A DNA stretch of 64,000 nucleotides, taken from Piliocolobus tephrosceles (taxonomy: Eukaryota; Chordata; Mammalia; Primates; Cercopithecidae). Below the pieces are notes generated by a model. The model saw only the letters and a program-made list of their open reading frames with translations. It had not been told where the DNA came from and did not search any database. A program made the translations under genes and the position numbers. The DNA lies in assembly GCF_002776525.5 (NCBI RefSeq), contig NC_045439.1, positions 155,647,407 through 155,711,406 of the forward strand, written 5' to 3'. Below are positions 26,726-38,200 of this stretch, piece after piece (the first letter of the stretch is position 1; each line of letters opens with the position of its first letter).

Positions 26726-26810
26726 CGAGGAGCAGCCCGAGGAGCCGACTGCGGTATGGGCCTTGGTGGGGGTCAGGCCAGGAGCGGGCGAGCTGGAGAG
26801 CTCGTGCGTC
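26726..26810 (-). other. SCG5: Probable SCG5 non-coding exon 1
   Basis: A GC-rich stretch ends with CCTCG before a strong GTGAGT donor (26725-26720), about 2.0 kb upstream of the first coding exon. That distance and the spacing from ARHGAP11A fit the human gene structure as I recall it. The upstream boundary is a guess because no start site can be read from sequence alone. Confidence 0.6.
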
Positions 26811-26870
26811 ACCTTCCTCCGCATCTTAGCTCCGCCCCGGCCCCTCCTCCAGCAGGTGGAATTGCCTCGC
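26727..26870 (-). promoter_or_regulatory. SCG5: Probable SCG5 promoter
   Basis: A small GC-rich island contains a GC box (CCGCCCC on the plus strand at 26832-26838) and a CRE/AP-1-like TGACGCA on the minus strand (26811-26805). No TATA box is obvious. CRE-like control would suit a neuroendocrine gene, but this is inference. Confidence 0.5.
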
Positions 26871-28018
26871 CAGGCCTCCGCAGACTGCATCCCAGATAAG
26901 TGTGCCTCTCACCAGGAGCCGCACAGCTCTTCAACCCACACATTCTTCATACAAACCTCTCGACTACATTTCCTTGAGCTCCATCGACCTCTGTGGAAGT
27001 CATTCACCTCCTTTCTCAATCTCAATTACAATGTGCCAGATCACCACTATAGCACACCTTTAATTTTGCCAACTTCTAGAACGTGTTTTGTTTTTGTTTT
27101 TAAAGTCTTTTAGCTTCAAGAGGGAAGAGGCAATGAATGGTAGAGGGACAGGAGATGAAGTCCTAAGAACTTTTACTGGTGGCTATAAGGTATACCCTGC
27201 TCTGAAGGGCCTCTTACTGATCAGGAAAACTATGAGGACGTTTAATACAAGAAGCTAGAAACTTTCATTAAAGTGATAAACTTGAACATCTGTAGAAATA
27301 CCAGCTCTGAGTGTTATTTCTAAACTTCCACACAAACCATCAGGTAAAATTCCACTTTGGCCTGAAGAGAAACCATACTCCCAGCATACTGTGGAAGTAT
27401 GATCAGCTAGTCCCAGATTCTTAAATGAGGGTTTATGGAGCACCTACTATGTGCAGTGTTGAACACTGAAATTTGTTCAAATACTAAAATCGAACTGTAA
27501 AGCCGTAACAATAAATATGGCACTGCAAATTTCATCAAGACGGAGGATGAGTAAAGTACCTGGGAAGGAGGGGTCTCAAAATAAGAAACCTGATGAGGTT
27601 AGAATCCAGATCTATTTATCTTAGCTCTAGACAGCAAATCCACTGTCGTCTACAGCAATTTTATGCAATGAATAGAGGCTGGCAAAATTATGTGACACGT
27701 GGCCTTTCATTTTGAAGTCAAGTCTCTTTCCCAGTATTTTTTCTTCCATGGATGCTCTTCTGCTTCTTGCATTTTGTTTCAATGCATGCTAAACTCAACA
27801 GGACAAACACTATCCATTAAATGGCTCTAGGCTCACTGGCCATGCTGGAGTTAGTATTTATTATTGATGCATAGTGACTTTTTTCAATTCTGAATTTACT
27901 TTAGCTATGTTCAATTGTTATCTTCATTTTGTGGTTGGAAAAAATGAAGTCACTACAATTTACTGGTTTTGTGTTGAATTTAATTGAAATACATCGAAAT
28001 GCCTATGCTTCATCTGAA

Positions 28019-28315
28019 ATTTTTTTTTTTTTTTTTTGAGACAGTCTCGCTCTATTGCCCAGGCTGGAGTGCAGAGGCGCGATCTCGGCTCACTGCAAGC
28101 TCCGCCTCCCCGTTCAGGCCATTCTCTTGCCTCAGCATCCCAAGTAGCTGGGACTACAGGCGCCGGCCACCACGCCCGACTAATTTTTTTGTATTTTTAG
28201 TAGAAACAGGGTTTCACGGTGTTAGCCAGGATGGTCTCCATCTCCTGACCTCGTGATCCGCCCACCTCAGCCTCCCAAGTGCTGGGATTACAGGCGTGAG
28301 CCACCATGCCTGGCC
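28019..28315 (-). repeat. Alu, antisense
   Basis: Poly-T head to CACCATGCCTGGCC. A short GAAATTT target-site duplication flanks it. Confidence 0.94.
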
Positions 28316-28369
28316 GAAATTTGGTATTTCAAAAATATAACTTCATATATATTTAAGAGATCACAGAGG

Positions 28370-28677
28370 CCGGGTGCGGTGGCTCAGGCCTGTAATCCCA
28401 GCACTTTGGGAGGCCAAGGCGGGCGGATCACGAGGTCAGGAGTTCGAGATCAGCCTGGCCAATGTGGCGAAACCCTGTCTCTACTAAAAATACAAAAATT
28501 AGCCGGGTGTGGTAATGCGTGCCTATAATCCCAACTACTCCGGATGCTGAGGCAGAAGAATCGATTGAACCTGGGGGACGGAGCTTGCAGTGAGCCGAGG
28601 CTGTGCCACTGCACTCCAGCCTGGGTGACAGAGTGAGACTCCGTCTCAAAAAAAAAACTCAACAAAACAAACAAAAA
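28370..28677 (+). repeat. Alu, sense
   Basis: GGCCGGGTGCGGTGGCTCAG to a tail of AACAAAACAAACAAAAAAAA. AGATCACA-type duplications flank it. Confidence 0.94.
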
Positions 28678-28829
28678 AAACCAGATCACAAAATTAAGGT
28701 TTAAATTCTGCCACAATTAAAAAAACATTATTAAAATCCTACATTAAGTTCTTAGTGATCATATTATAAAATGTGGTTGAGCAGTCTATTAAGTTCTATA
28801 TATTAAGTTGTTTGTTGCTTATTAGATAA

Positions 28830-30655
28830 CCAAATTAATATTACATCTTTATTTACATTAATAAGACACAGAAAAGAACCCATGCAGTTACTGCACATGT
28901 CCAGACACTTTTAACTTTGTAAAGTGTATTTATATCATTTCTTCAAATATCCCATGAAGTTAGCAACATTATCTCTATTTTGTGTAAGAAAAAATAAAAA
29001 CACATTAAATCAAGTCTAAAACAAAACTTTAGTCTGACTCTCTAGTTACCATATCTTCAAGCTATTCACCTTCAGATTCCTGTAATACTTTGTATTGCAG
29101 CTTTCAACTAACAAAAATAGTAGTCACATGTGGCAGTTTCTTTTTTTTTTAAACAGACATTTTTCATTATTGATTCATCTGTCAGAAAAGCCAGTTCAGG
29201 TAGTATGTACAGTTAAACCCCTAGGACTTCTTACTGAATTAGTCTTCAAATTCAACATTTCATCCTTCCCTTGATGGATATAAAGACATTAATGCATTTT
29301 TAAAATTTAAAAATTGTTTAAAGCAGACAACATATATCTGAGTATATGAATATTTTGTCTCTGCTTACAATTAGAAATACCATAAACATCTACAAACCTA
29401 TTTGATATCAAATAACAAAGTAGAACCTAGCCAAGCAAACATCCGATGATTTGAAATTCCTCATCCATACTTATGCCGGAAGTCTGGTTGCTCCGTGTGG
29501 CATGAATGCTGCTCTGATCTGCTCCAACATCTAAACATGACATTCTAACAATTCTAACTGATCTGAAAAACTATCTTTAGTGGTTGATTCTGTCTGCTTA
29601 TTCCTTCCTCTACAACCTAGAGAATATGTTCTATTGTTCATAATACTCCTTCCTCAAAGATGTGTAATTTGTAATAATTTAAAATATAAATTTAGACAGA
29701 TTTGCCTGACAATTTGGTGCATGTTCTAAATGGCACTTTGAATTTCATGACAGCCTTAGTCAAGTCATTTTCCAGAGAGTTATCTTTAATGTCTATGCTA
29801 AATAAATAACATTTACACACACGACAAAATCATCATAGGTTTTTATCCAAGTAAAAAAGGTTAAAGAGGTGCATCTACTATTTCAAATTCCAAAATCAAG
29901 CATCTGCATGTAAGAAATCACCTTGATTAATTTTTTTCAAGATTATCCCTCTTTAAATAATTGCCAAATCTATATTGGCACATTGTCTTTAAAATCATAG
30001 TATGGCTTAAAAGTTATCAATTATTTCCGCATCATAATATGTGAACATACTTTAGTCATTACTCCATCTCAGCCATTTGTTCTTTGTTCAAGTGAACACA
30101 TGGTACACCTACAGGCAACATAAATGAAATTACTCTGCCCCAAACAAAAATAGAATATTAGGATGCTATTGAAGGACATTAATTTCTAGGAATTTTGGCA
30201 AGGACAATCAACATTAATATAATTCCAGACATAAGATTTGCAGGGTTTATCTCTACCCTTTACATGCTAGAAATTTATTTATTTTAGAAACCTTATCTGA
30301 CTTGAGGAAATAGACACAACTTGCTCCATTCTTCCTATCACACAAAAATATCATGTAATTTTCAAAAATTAACTTCTTATAAATCCAGTCAACAATTTCT
30401 TTAGAAAGGTAGTCTAACCTCTGCTTTAAGAGATCACAATAAAATTAAAGTTTAAAAATTGGCATCATTAAGAAAAACAAAGAATTTGTACAAATAAAAA
30501 TCCAAGTTGCTTGTACAGTGAAATAAAAATGTTTCAGAGCAAATCTCTTGCTTAATAATCATCCTGAGCTACAAACTAACATGTAGATTATCCTGCAAGT
30601 CATACCATCAACTGCTCACTTTATTCACATTAATGACAAGTATAACATTTACCAA
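28830..30655 (-). other. ARHGAP11A: ARHGAP11A 3' untranslated region (inferred)
   Basis: This is AU-rich sequence largely free of recognisable repeats, following the stop codon. Its length of about 1.8 kb assumes that the AATAAA at 28853-28848 is used. Earlier minus-strand AATAAA candidates lie at 30620-30625 (too close to the stop) and as an overlapping pair at 30274-30283, which could give a short 3' UTR. Confidence 0.65.
28848..28853 (-). terminator. ARHGAP11A: Candidate polyadenylation signal AATAAA of ARHGAP11A
   Basis: The plus strand reads TTTATT, so the transcript reads AATAAA. Cleavage would fall near 28820-28838. Its position fits the roughly 1.7-kb gap between ARHGAP11A and SCG5 that I recall in human. 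It is supported by motif and position only. Confidence 0.55.
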
Positions 30656-32244
30656 TTACAAGTCTACAGGTTTACTTGTTGGTAGTAATTGAGTTTTTCC
30701 GATAGGATGTTTTGGAGAACCTTTGTACCAGGCCCTTTCTCTTTCTGATGGTCTCCTAAGGACCCTGTTATGTATCCCAGAAGAAATGCCTATATTGTTA
30801 TTTACAACCGGTTTTAATATATCATGATTAGTCAGATCATCCAAGGGAAGCTTAACTTGGCCATCAGATAACATCTTCTGTTTACAAACTGTAGTAGACC
30901 CAAGAGAAGCATTCACTGAATCTGGGTGCTTCTTCATCTTTAAGAAAGATTTCGAAGGTAACTCCACGCTTGACTTTGAAATCGCATCAATATTTGACTC
31001 TTCACATGACATGGACTTCCGTTCTTTAGGACCTGATTCGATACATGAAACAGAGGAATCGTTTGATGTACTTTCCATACAAGAGGAAAGAGCACCATCA
31101 CAGCTCACTGATTTGACCAGAGGAGAAGCCGTATCACCAAGACTCGCCAACTTATGCCCTATAGGCTGTCTGCTATACTCCAACAAAGAATTAATTCTTC
31201 TGACAGACTGACGAACAGGAGTACGCTGAAACTTAAGAGGTGACTTGACTTTTGTTCTATTTGGTTCATTTAAAGAAAGCTTGTTAAACCACTGTATGTG
31301 ATCAGAAACCTTTCTATGTTCTGTCATTTGTAAACTTTCATAAACTGTTTTCTCACATGTTTCCAATGACTGCTGTTTAGCAATTCTCATAGGCCTAGGT
31401 TTTGACAAGTTTGTTATAACACATGTACTCTGCTGTGAGAAAGAGGATCTAGTCTTGTCCTTGCTATGTGCTGAACACTTTGGTAAGTTACCTTCAATCA
31501 TATTCTCATTCTCCTTTAATTTATTATTCAGTTTATCCTTTGGGGACTGCTGTTTCTTTATTTGTTCATCACTGGGGAATTCTTCCTTGCTTAAATAATC
31601 TTTTGGCATATTTGAATGAATGTCTTTTTCATGTTTCATCTTCATCTGAGTTGAATAACATTTTATAGCTGCTTCTCTATCAAATGTTTGAGTTTTAAGG
31701 GGTGAAAAGTCCCTCTCTGAAAAACATTTTTCACCTTTACCAGTGTGGTGTTCATATTTCTCCTTTGATTCTACTACAGTCAAATCATTAGTTTCAAATA
31801 GATTTTCCTCTGGGCTATCTTCTAAATAAGATGGTTCAGTTAATTTTACTTTCCCCACATTAGGTACTGATGACTGCCTGTGATTCATCAATGCATGAAG
31901 ATTACTTCCAGATTCAGAAAATGCTTTCTGAACTTTCACCAAAGTCTCTTTGGTCACGTTATTTTCATCCCCACTAAGAGGGCTACTTGTTATGTTGCTA
32001 TTATGCTTACTGTTTAAATTGGAAGGGATGAGTTCACATGAAGTAGCAGGTGACTTTTCAACCATAACATCAGGCTCCAAAGAGTTTTCTACCTCAAGAT
32101 TTTCCACCATTGAAGAAGCTTCATTTGTATCTACTTCTTGAAAACTTGAATTATTAGGTCCTGTCCAAGACATCCGGTAATTTGTTCCAACTAGTCGCTC
32201 TGGAGTTAGTAAGTTTTCCTCAGACTTACTGATCTTTTGTGAAC
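30656..32244 (-). CDS. ARHGAP11A: ARHGAP11A exon 12, large terminal coding exon (residues 495-1023)
   Basis: This is a 1589-nt coding part ending in TAA at 30658-30656. It begins [20 protein letters not shown] and ends [15 protein letters not shown]. The segment is hydrophilic, rich in Ser, Lys, Glu and Asn, and has no recognisable folded domain. Visible features are a KEN box at 738-740, a basic TP/SP stretch near 828-851 ([17 protein letters not shown]), and three S-x-S-C motifs near 873-876, 892-895 and 905-908. Phosphorylation by mitotic kinases is an inference from the SP/TP sites only. Confidence 0.97.
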
Positions 32245-35200
32245 CTAAAATAAAGCAGTTCAGTGCTTAATCCTTTGTATTTAACCTTGTTTTGAAATAA
32301 TATCCAAGCACATGGCAAATAAGTCACTAAGCATTTAATTCTAATAAAGTATTTGTGTTATAAGAAATAATTTTTAACATAAGAATGTCATTTTCATATT
32401 TACATGTATAAGCATTTCCCAATTGTTGATATAAAAATACATTGCCAATTCTAATATTTTCACTATTCAAACATGAACTTCTAATCTCTAGAACAGTAAT
32501 TAATATATTTTATCATTAAAAAAGCAACTAAAGCAGGATTTTTAGATAAAACTCTTAACAGTAGTATGTAAATGTACCTTTCTTTGGTAACTTTTCATCA
32601 ACATCTGGGCTAAAAAGCAAACCTGTTTTTACAGATTCAATTCGATTTTTTAAACTTTGTTGATTTGCAAGTCGCTGACCAACACTTTCGTATCTACTGA
32701 CACCAGAACATCCATTCTGTACGGAAAAAAAAAGTTTTAGTTAAGAAATAAGCCTAGTTAACTGAAAATATAAAGACAGAATAATTTTTTGTAGTTATCA
32801 AAATCTTTATCTGATTTAAAAAGGGATATATAATTGAGAAACAATTCTTAACAATGACAAATATTCTTGCCTGCTAATGAAAACTATGATCATTTGATTT
32901 TGCTATTAGTTGGTATTTTATGATCTACTTTTAAAACAGTTTGACATATTAATTAAAATTATTTTTGTGTGTGTTCTGACTCTGTGCTAGGGCCTGTTCA
33001 CAAATAGTTGGGGCAGTGGGGTACCTACACCAAAATCTTATCCTTATGTAATTTACACTCTATTTAGATGGGGAAATTTAGACTTAAATAAGATAAACAG
33101 TAAATTATATTGCATAAATACAATACACAAGGTGGAAAAGTGCTATGAAAAGTAAAAAAGTAAAACAGGGTAAAAAGGATATGGAATGGTGAAGAATGGG
33201 GGTTTAGTTTAAAATAGGGTGACGAGAAGATGATTTGGGAGTAAAACAAAACAAAGGTGAGAGCCACGAAGATTTCAGGGGGAAGAACATTACAGTAAGA
33301 GCAGAATGCCAGTGCAGTCTCTGAGACTGGAGCAGAGTGAGCAAGGGGGACTGGAGAAGAGCTCAGAAATGCAGCCTTAGAACAGATCACGTGAGGCATT
33401 GCAGGTCAACGTGAGAACTGTGGCTTTTTTTCAGAGTGAAATGAGGAGTCACTGGAGAGTTCTGAGCAGAGACTACATAACCTAACAGATTTTAAAAGAG
33501 CAATTTCAGAACTGCAGCAAGGGTAGGAGAAGGCAGAACTATTAATAGGAATTTACTAGAGTAATCCAGCAGAAAGATGACAGAACTTAGAGAAAGTGGG
33601 AAAAGTAGTAATAGTGAGAACTGGTCAGTTTGGACATAAGCTAAAAGCAGAAATTAGACAATATTCTCTAATGGTTTAGACATGGTGTGTCGGAGAAAAT
33701 GAGGAATCAAGGATGTGACCATAGTTTTTGGCTTAAGTGACTGGAAGAATGATTTGCCATAACTGAGATAGGGAAAACCACAGGTAAAAGTGTTGTTTGG
33801 TGCAGGGGATAGCAGCAGCAAAGAAATGCACCTGCTTGGGACAGGTTACATTTGAAATGCCTATTGGATTAGATATCCAAGTAGGAGAGTCAAAAAAGCA
33901 GATGTTAAGAAACAGTCAAGTCGTTCAGAAGAGCATTTGGGATTAGAGAACATAAACTTGGAAGTTTTAAGTAAATACAAGTTGGGCATTCCAAATCTGA
34001 AAAGCCAAAATTCTGGATACTCCAAAATCCAAAGCTTTTAAGCATTTGACATGATGCTCAAAGAAAATGCTCACTGGGGCATTCCAGATTTTCAGATTAG
34101 GGATGTTGAACTGGCAAAAATAATGTAAATATTCCAAAATTCACCCCAAAAATGGGGAATCTGAAATACCTCTGGTCTCAAGCTACTCAACCTGTATATA
34201 ATGTTTAAAACTGATGATCGCCTTGAGTGAGTGGAGAGAAAAAACAGAAGTCCAAGGACTAAGCTTTGGGTATTCCAATGCAAGGAAATTTGATATCAAC
34301 TCAAGTATAAGAGTTGTGTATAAAAAGAACAGAATGTGACAGTCACTGGAGGGAAGGCAGGGTTATGAGTGTTTTTTAGTATCAAGTTTATAGCATTATG
34401 CTAATATAAAGATTAATAAAATGGTAAGAAACTTACTACATCTCTGCCATTTTTCCCTAGATTGAATTTCAAACGAAGAGATCTTCGAACCTTTTCTTTA
34501 TGGCTGAGTTTAGGAGAAAAGCAGCCTGCTTTTCCTGATTCTACTCTAGAAGTGGAATTAAAAATGTCAGTTTATAGTATAAACACCAGAGAAATACCTG
34601 AAATATAAAATTTGAAATAAAGTCCACAGCAAATCATACTGATAATAATTGGGTGGGTTAATAATTCTTTAAAAACAGTTCAACTTTAAGATACCATATA
34701 TGAACACATCGTATTTGCATATAAAAATGATCTGTTAATCTTAAAAGTTATTTAATCAGTTGTAAATCAGAATTGTTAGAATAGGCTAGCTTTTTAACCT
34801 AACAGGAATTTTTTTGTTTGTTTGTTTTGAGACAGGGTCTGACTCTGTGGCCCAGGCTGGAGTATAATGGCATAATCACAGCTCACGGTAGCCTCGACAT
34901 CCTGGACTCAGATGATCCTCTCACCTCAGCCTCCCAGGTAGCTGGGACTATAGGTGTGTGGCACCATGCCTGGCTACTTTTTGTACTTTTTATAGAGATG
35001 AGGTTTTGCCACATTGCCCAGGCTGGTCTTGAACTCCTGAGCTCAAGTGCTCCACCCACATCGGCCTCCCAAAGTGCTAGGATTACAGGCATAAGCCACC
35101 GTGCCCAGCCTCTAACAGGAAATTTTAAACTTACACCATCAACATAAAATAGGATTTTAAGCAAGCACAGTGGACTCAAATTAGTAATTTTTCTCTGGTG

Positions 35201-38200
35201 GGTATTGAAAAGGCAATTGATCAATAAGACTATAAAGCTAGAAGGGATTTTTTAAAATTATGACTCAAATATGATGCTTGACAGAAAGATAAAACATTTT
35301 ATTAACTATGTGTACACCAAATATTTATCTGATGAAAACAAAATGTCCTGGATAAAGTACCTGCAAACTTTTTTGCCTGCAATTCTTTTACTTCGCCTTG
35401 GCGCACTTGCAGTGATCAAATGGTTTCCACCACTGGGTACAGGAGAGAGTGAACTCTGAGATGACCCTTCTGAGTTTGTATCGATGTGAACTACGAAAAT
35501 AACCACATGTAATATACCACGCATACCTATTTTCCTTTTAAAGTATAAAATAGTAATAGCTACAATTAGATTCAAAGCTTTAATTTCTATACCAAGCAAC
35601 AACTGAAATCACTTAATTTCTGGTTAGAAACTTCCAGTGTCAAATAACCCAACTCAGCTAAGAAAAAGCATTCATTTCTTACTTTTGACTTGCCAATTAA
35701 AGGTCAGATTAAGCATTACTTTTATATTAGAGCTTTTCTTTAAACTCTGTTAATAATACAAGGCAGGGATAGGCACCACTGCAGACTGGAAAAAAACAAG
35801 ATTTGGAGACAGGCTTGAGTTTGCTCCATCACTTACTAAATGGCTTTAGGCTCTGAAAATGGACTTCTATGATGAATATTACTGTTATCTATATAAAATA
35901 TTTAGTAAGTATCCAGTACATAATACTAATTAATGGTATTATAAAAAATAAGCTATTGGCAAACAAGCTGGAATCTGAATATTTGAGATACACCTGCTGG
36001 TCAACTGCTACCCACCTGACTCCAGAATGTAATTTGTTCATTATTTTTGGCAAGTAAACAAAAACTAATTATTCTATAACATGCCTAATCACTTGGCTGC
36101 TGCTGTGTTCCATTCAAATAATTATTGGTACAATAGAAGCTCGATTTAATTATTTAACACCATTTATATTATGAAATCAACTACAGTAAACAATTATGAA
36201 AGAAGTAAAATAGTTATGAACAAAGGCTCCATATACACTTGACTTATGTTTGAATCGTAACCAGGACACATTCAACAAACATGAACCCTCTCAATTCATC
36301 TGAGTTATTAATAAAGAATTCACAAAGTTTCCCAAACAGAGACATTCACATTTTTTCAATTATGAAAACAGAAAAAATACGACCATCATAGTAATTTTTG
36401 GGTACATTTAGCGAAAGAAAATTTTGGAAGCCAATATTATACATCTAAAGTGACATAAGTAGCTTTATTCTAGGGCTGCAGTCTAGTCACTTTAAAAATG
36501 TGTCCAGCCAGGCACAGTGGCTCACTTCTGTAATCCCAGTATTTTGGGAGGCTGAGGTGGGCGGATTGCTTGAGGCCAGGAGTTCAAACTAGCCTGGCCA
36601 GCATGGTGAAATCCCGTCTCTATTAAAAATACAAAAATTAGCTGGGCATGATGGTGCATGCCTGTAATCCCAACTACTCGGGAAGCTGAGGCACAAGAAT
36701 TGCTTGAACGTGGGAGGTGGACGTTGTAGTGAGCTAAGATCATGCCACTGTATTCCAGTCTGGGAGACAGAGCGAGACTCCGTCTCAAAAAATAAAAATA
36801 AAAAACGTGTCAATGGTCGCAGGAGGCACAGTCAGAATATATGGAACAATGCAAATTTATCACATATATAAGAAAATTATGGCCAGGCGTGGTGGCTCAC
36901 ACCTGTAATCCCAGCACTTTGGAAGACCAAGGCAGGTGGATCAGCTGATGTCAGGAGTTCAAGACCAGCCTGGCCTTATGTGGTAGAACCCCGTCTCTAC
37001 TAAAAATACAAAAGAAAATCAGCCAGGTGTGGTGGCGGGCACCTATAATCCCAGCTACTTGGGAGGCTGAGGCTGGAGAATTGCTTGAACCTGGGAGGTG
37101 GTAGCTGCAATGAGCTGAGATCGTGCCATTGCACTCCAGCCTGGGCAACAAGAGCAAAACTCTGTCTCAAAAAAAAAAAAAAAAGAAAAAGAAAAAGAAA
37201 ATTATGAATAGATACTCTATGGACTACAGACTAATGTTGCCTTTATATATTTTAAAAAGCATCATATTTGTTACAATCTAAACATAGAAATCAATCTATT
37301 TTCAATTTTGCATATGGAATTTGTTGAATTGTGGCTGAGAAAGTAGGGTCAAAGAAAAATGGTGTAAAAATAATAGAATTACTGTTGTTGAATTTTTTTA
37401 TTTTTTTATAAAGAAAATTCACTGATTAGGCAAGCTCAAACTAAAAATAGCACAGACTGTTTAACCTCTGTTTTCGGAGCTTGGAGGAGGAGAAGGAATC
37501 AATATGTTCATCTTGGGGAAGATGTAATGCTAATAAGCAAAGGCAGGTAGAACTACAATTCCCATTTGCCATTTGGAAAAAGTCCTCCAAACTGCAAAGC
37601 CTCTTAAATATTAAAAAAAAAAAAAATTGAACTATGTGACTTAAAAAAGTTTAAGTCTCCAACCTGTGAACACTGCAAAAGCTATAGACATAAGCTTCAG
37701 AGTTACTATCATCACATTTCAATGAGCCCTAGAGAACCTGTGAAGAAGTGGTTTCTTCTGGAAAACCTCAAGTTGCTATTCTGTTCAACTTCCCAATAAA
37801 ACAAATAAGAACCCTTTTGGACAACAGAAAAAAGAGAGGCTTTGGGGAAGAACTCATATAACTCAGATAATGAATTAAAAATGAAACTTAACATTGTCTG
37901 AAACCAACAAAATAAAAATCTAAAATAATCAGAGATCACTCACATTTTGACTAAATGTAAAATAAATGGATGGAGGACCCTGGGTTTAGAGTTTCATTTC
38001 ATTTTTGGTTGATCATAAGGTTAATATAAGCCAACTTGGATTCTGTATATGCTAAAAGAGCCAATTCAATCTAAGACCCAGACTAATCTTCGGATTAGCG
38101 TGATCATACTCTATTATTCTCTGAAGGCTCTGGTTGGCCACATTAGAACTTGTTGTTAATTTGGAAGAAAATGGCTGGGCTGGTAAGGGATCTGGAAGCC

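Larger units (their letters stand above)
26871..28829. other. Intergenic segment between ARHGAP11A and SCG5
   Basis: The segment is about 2 kb and contains two Alus in opposite orientation (28019-28315 and 28370-28677). Apart from a possible decayed L2 tail near 27430-27480, I see nothing in 26900-28010. Confidence 0.6.

Noticed and set aside
26478..27113. 211-codon plus-strand open frame
   Set aside because: It runs over the SCG5 promoter and exon 1 on the opposite strand, has low-complexity proline- and serine-rich content and resembles no known family. GC-rich DNA often leaves long chance frames.
33064..33399. 111-codon minus-strand frame in ARHGAP11A intron 10
   Set aside because: It falls in an antisense L2 relic, so the open frame is residual LINE sequence without a complete domain.
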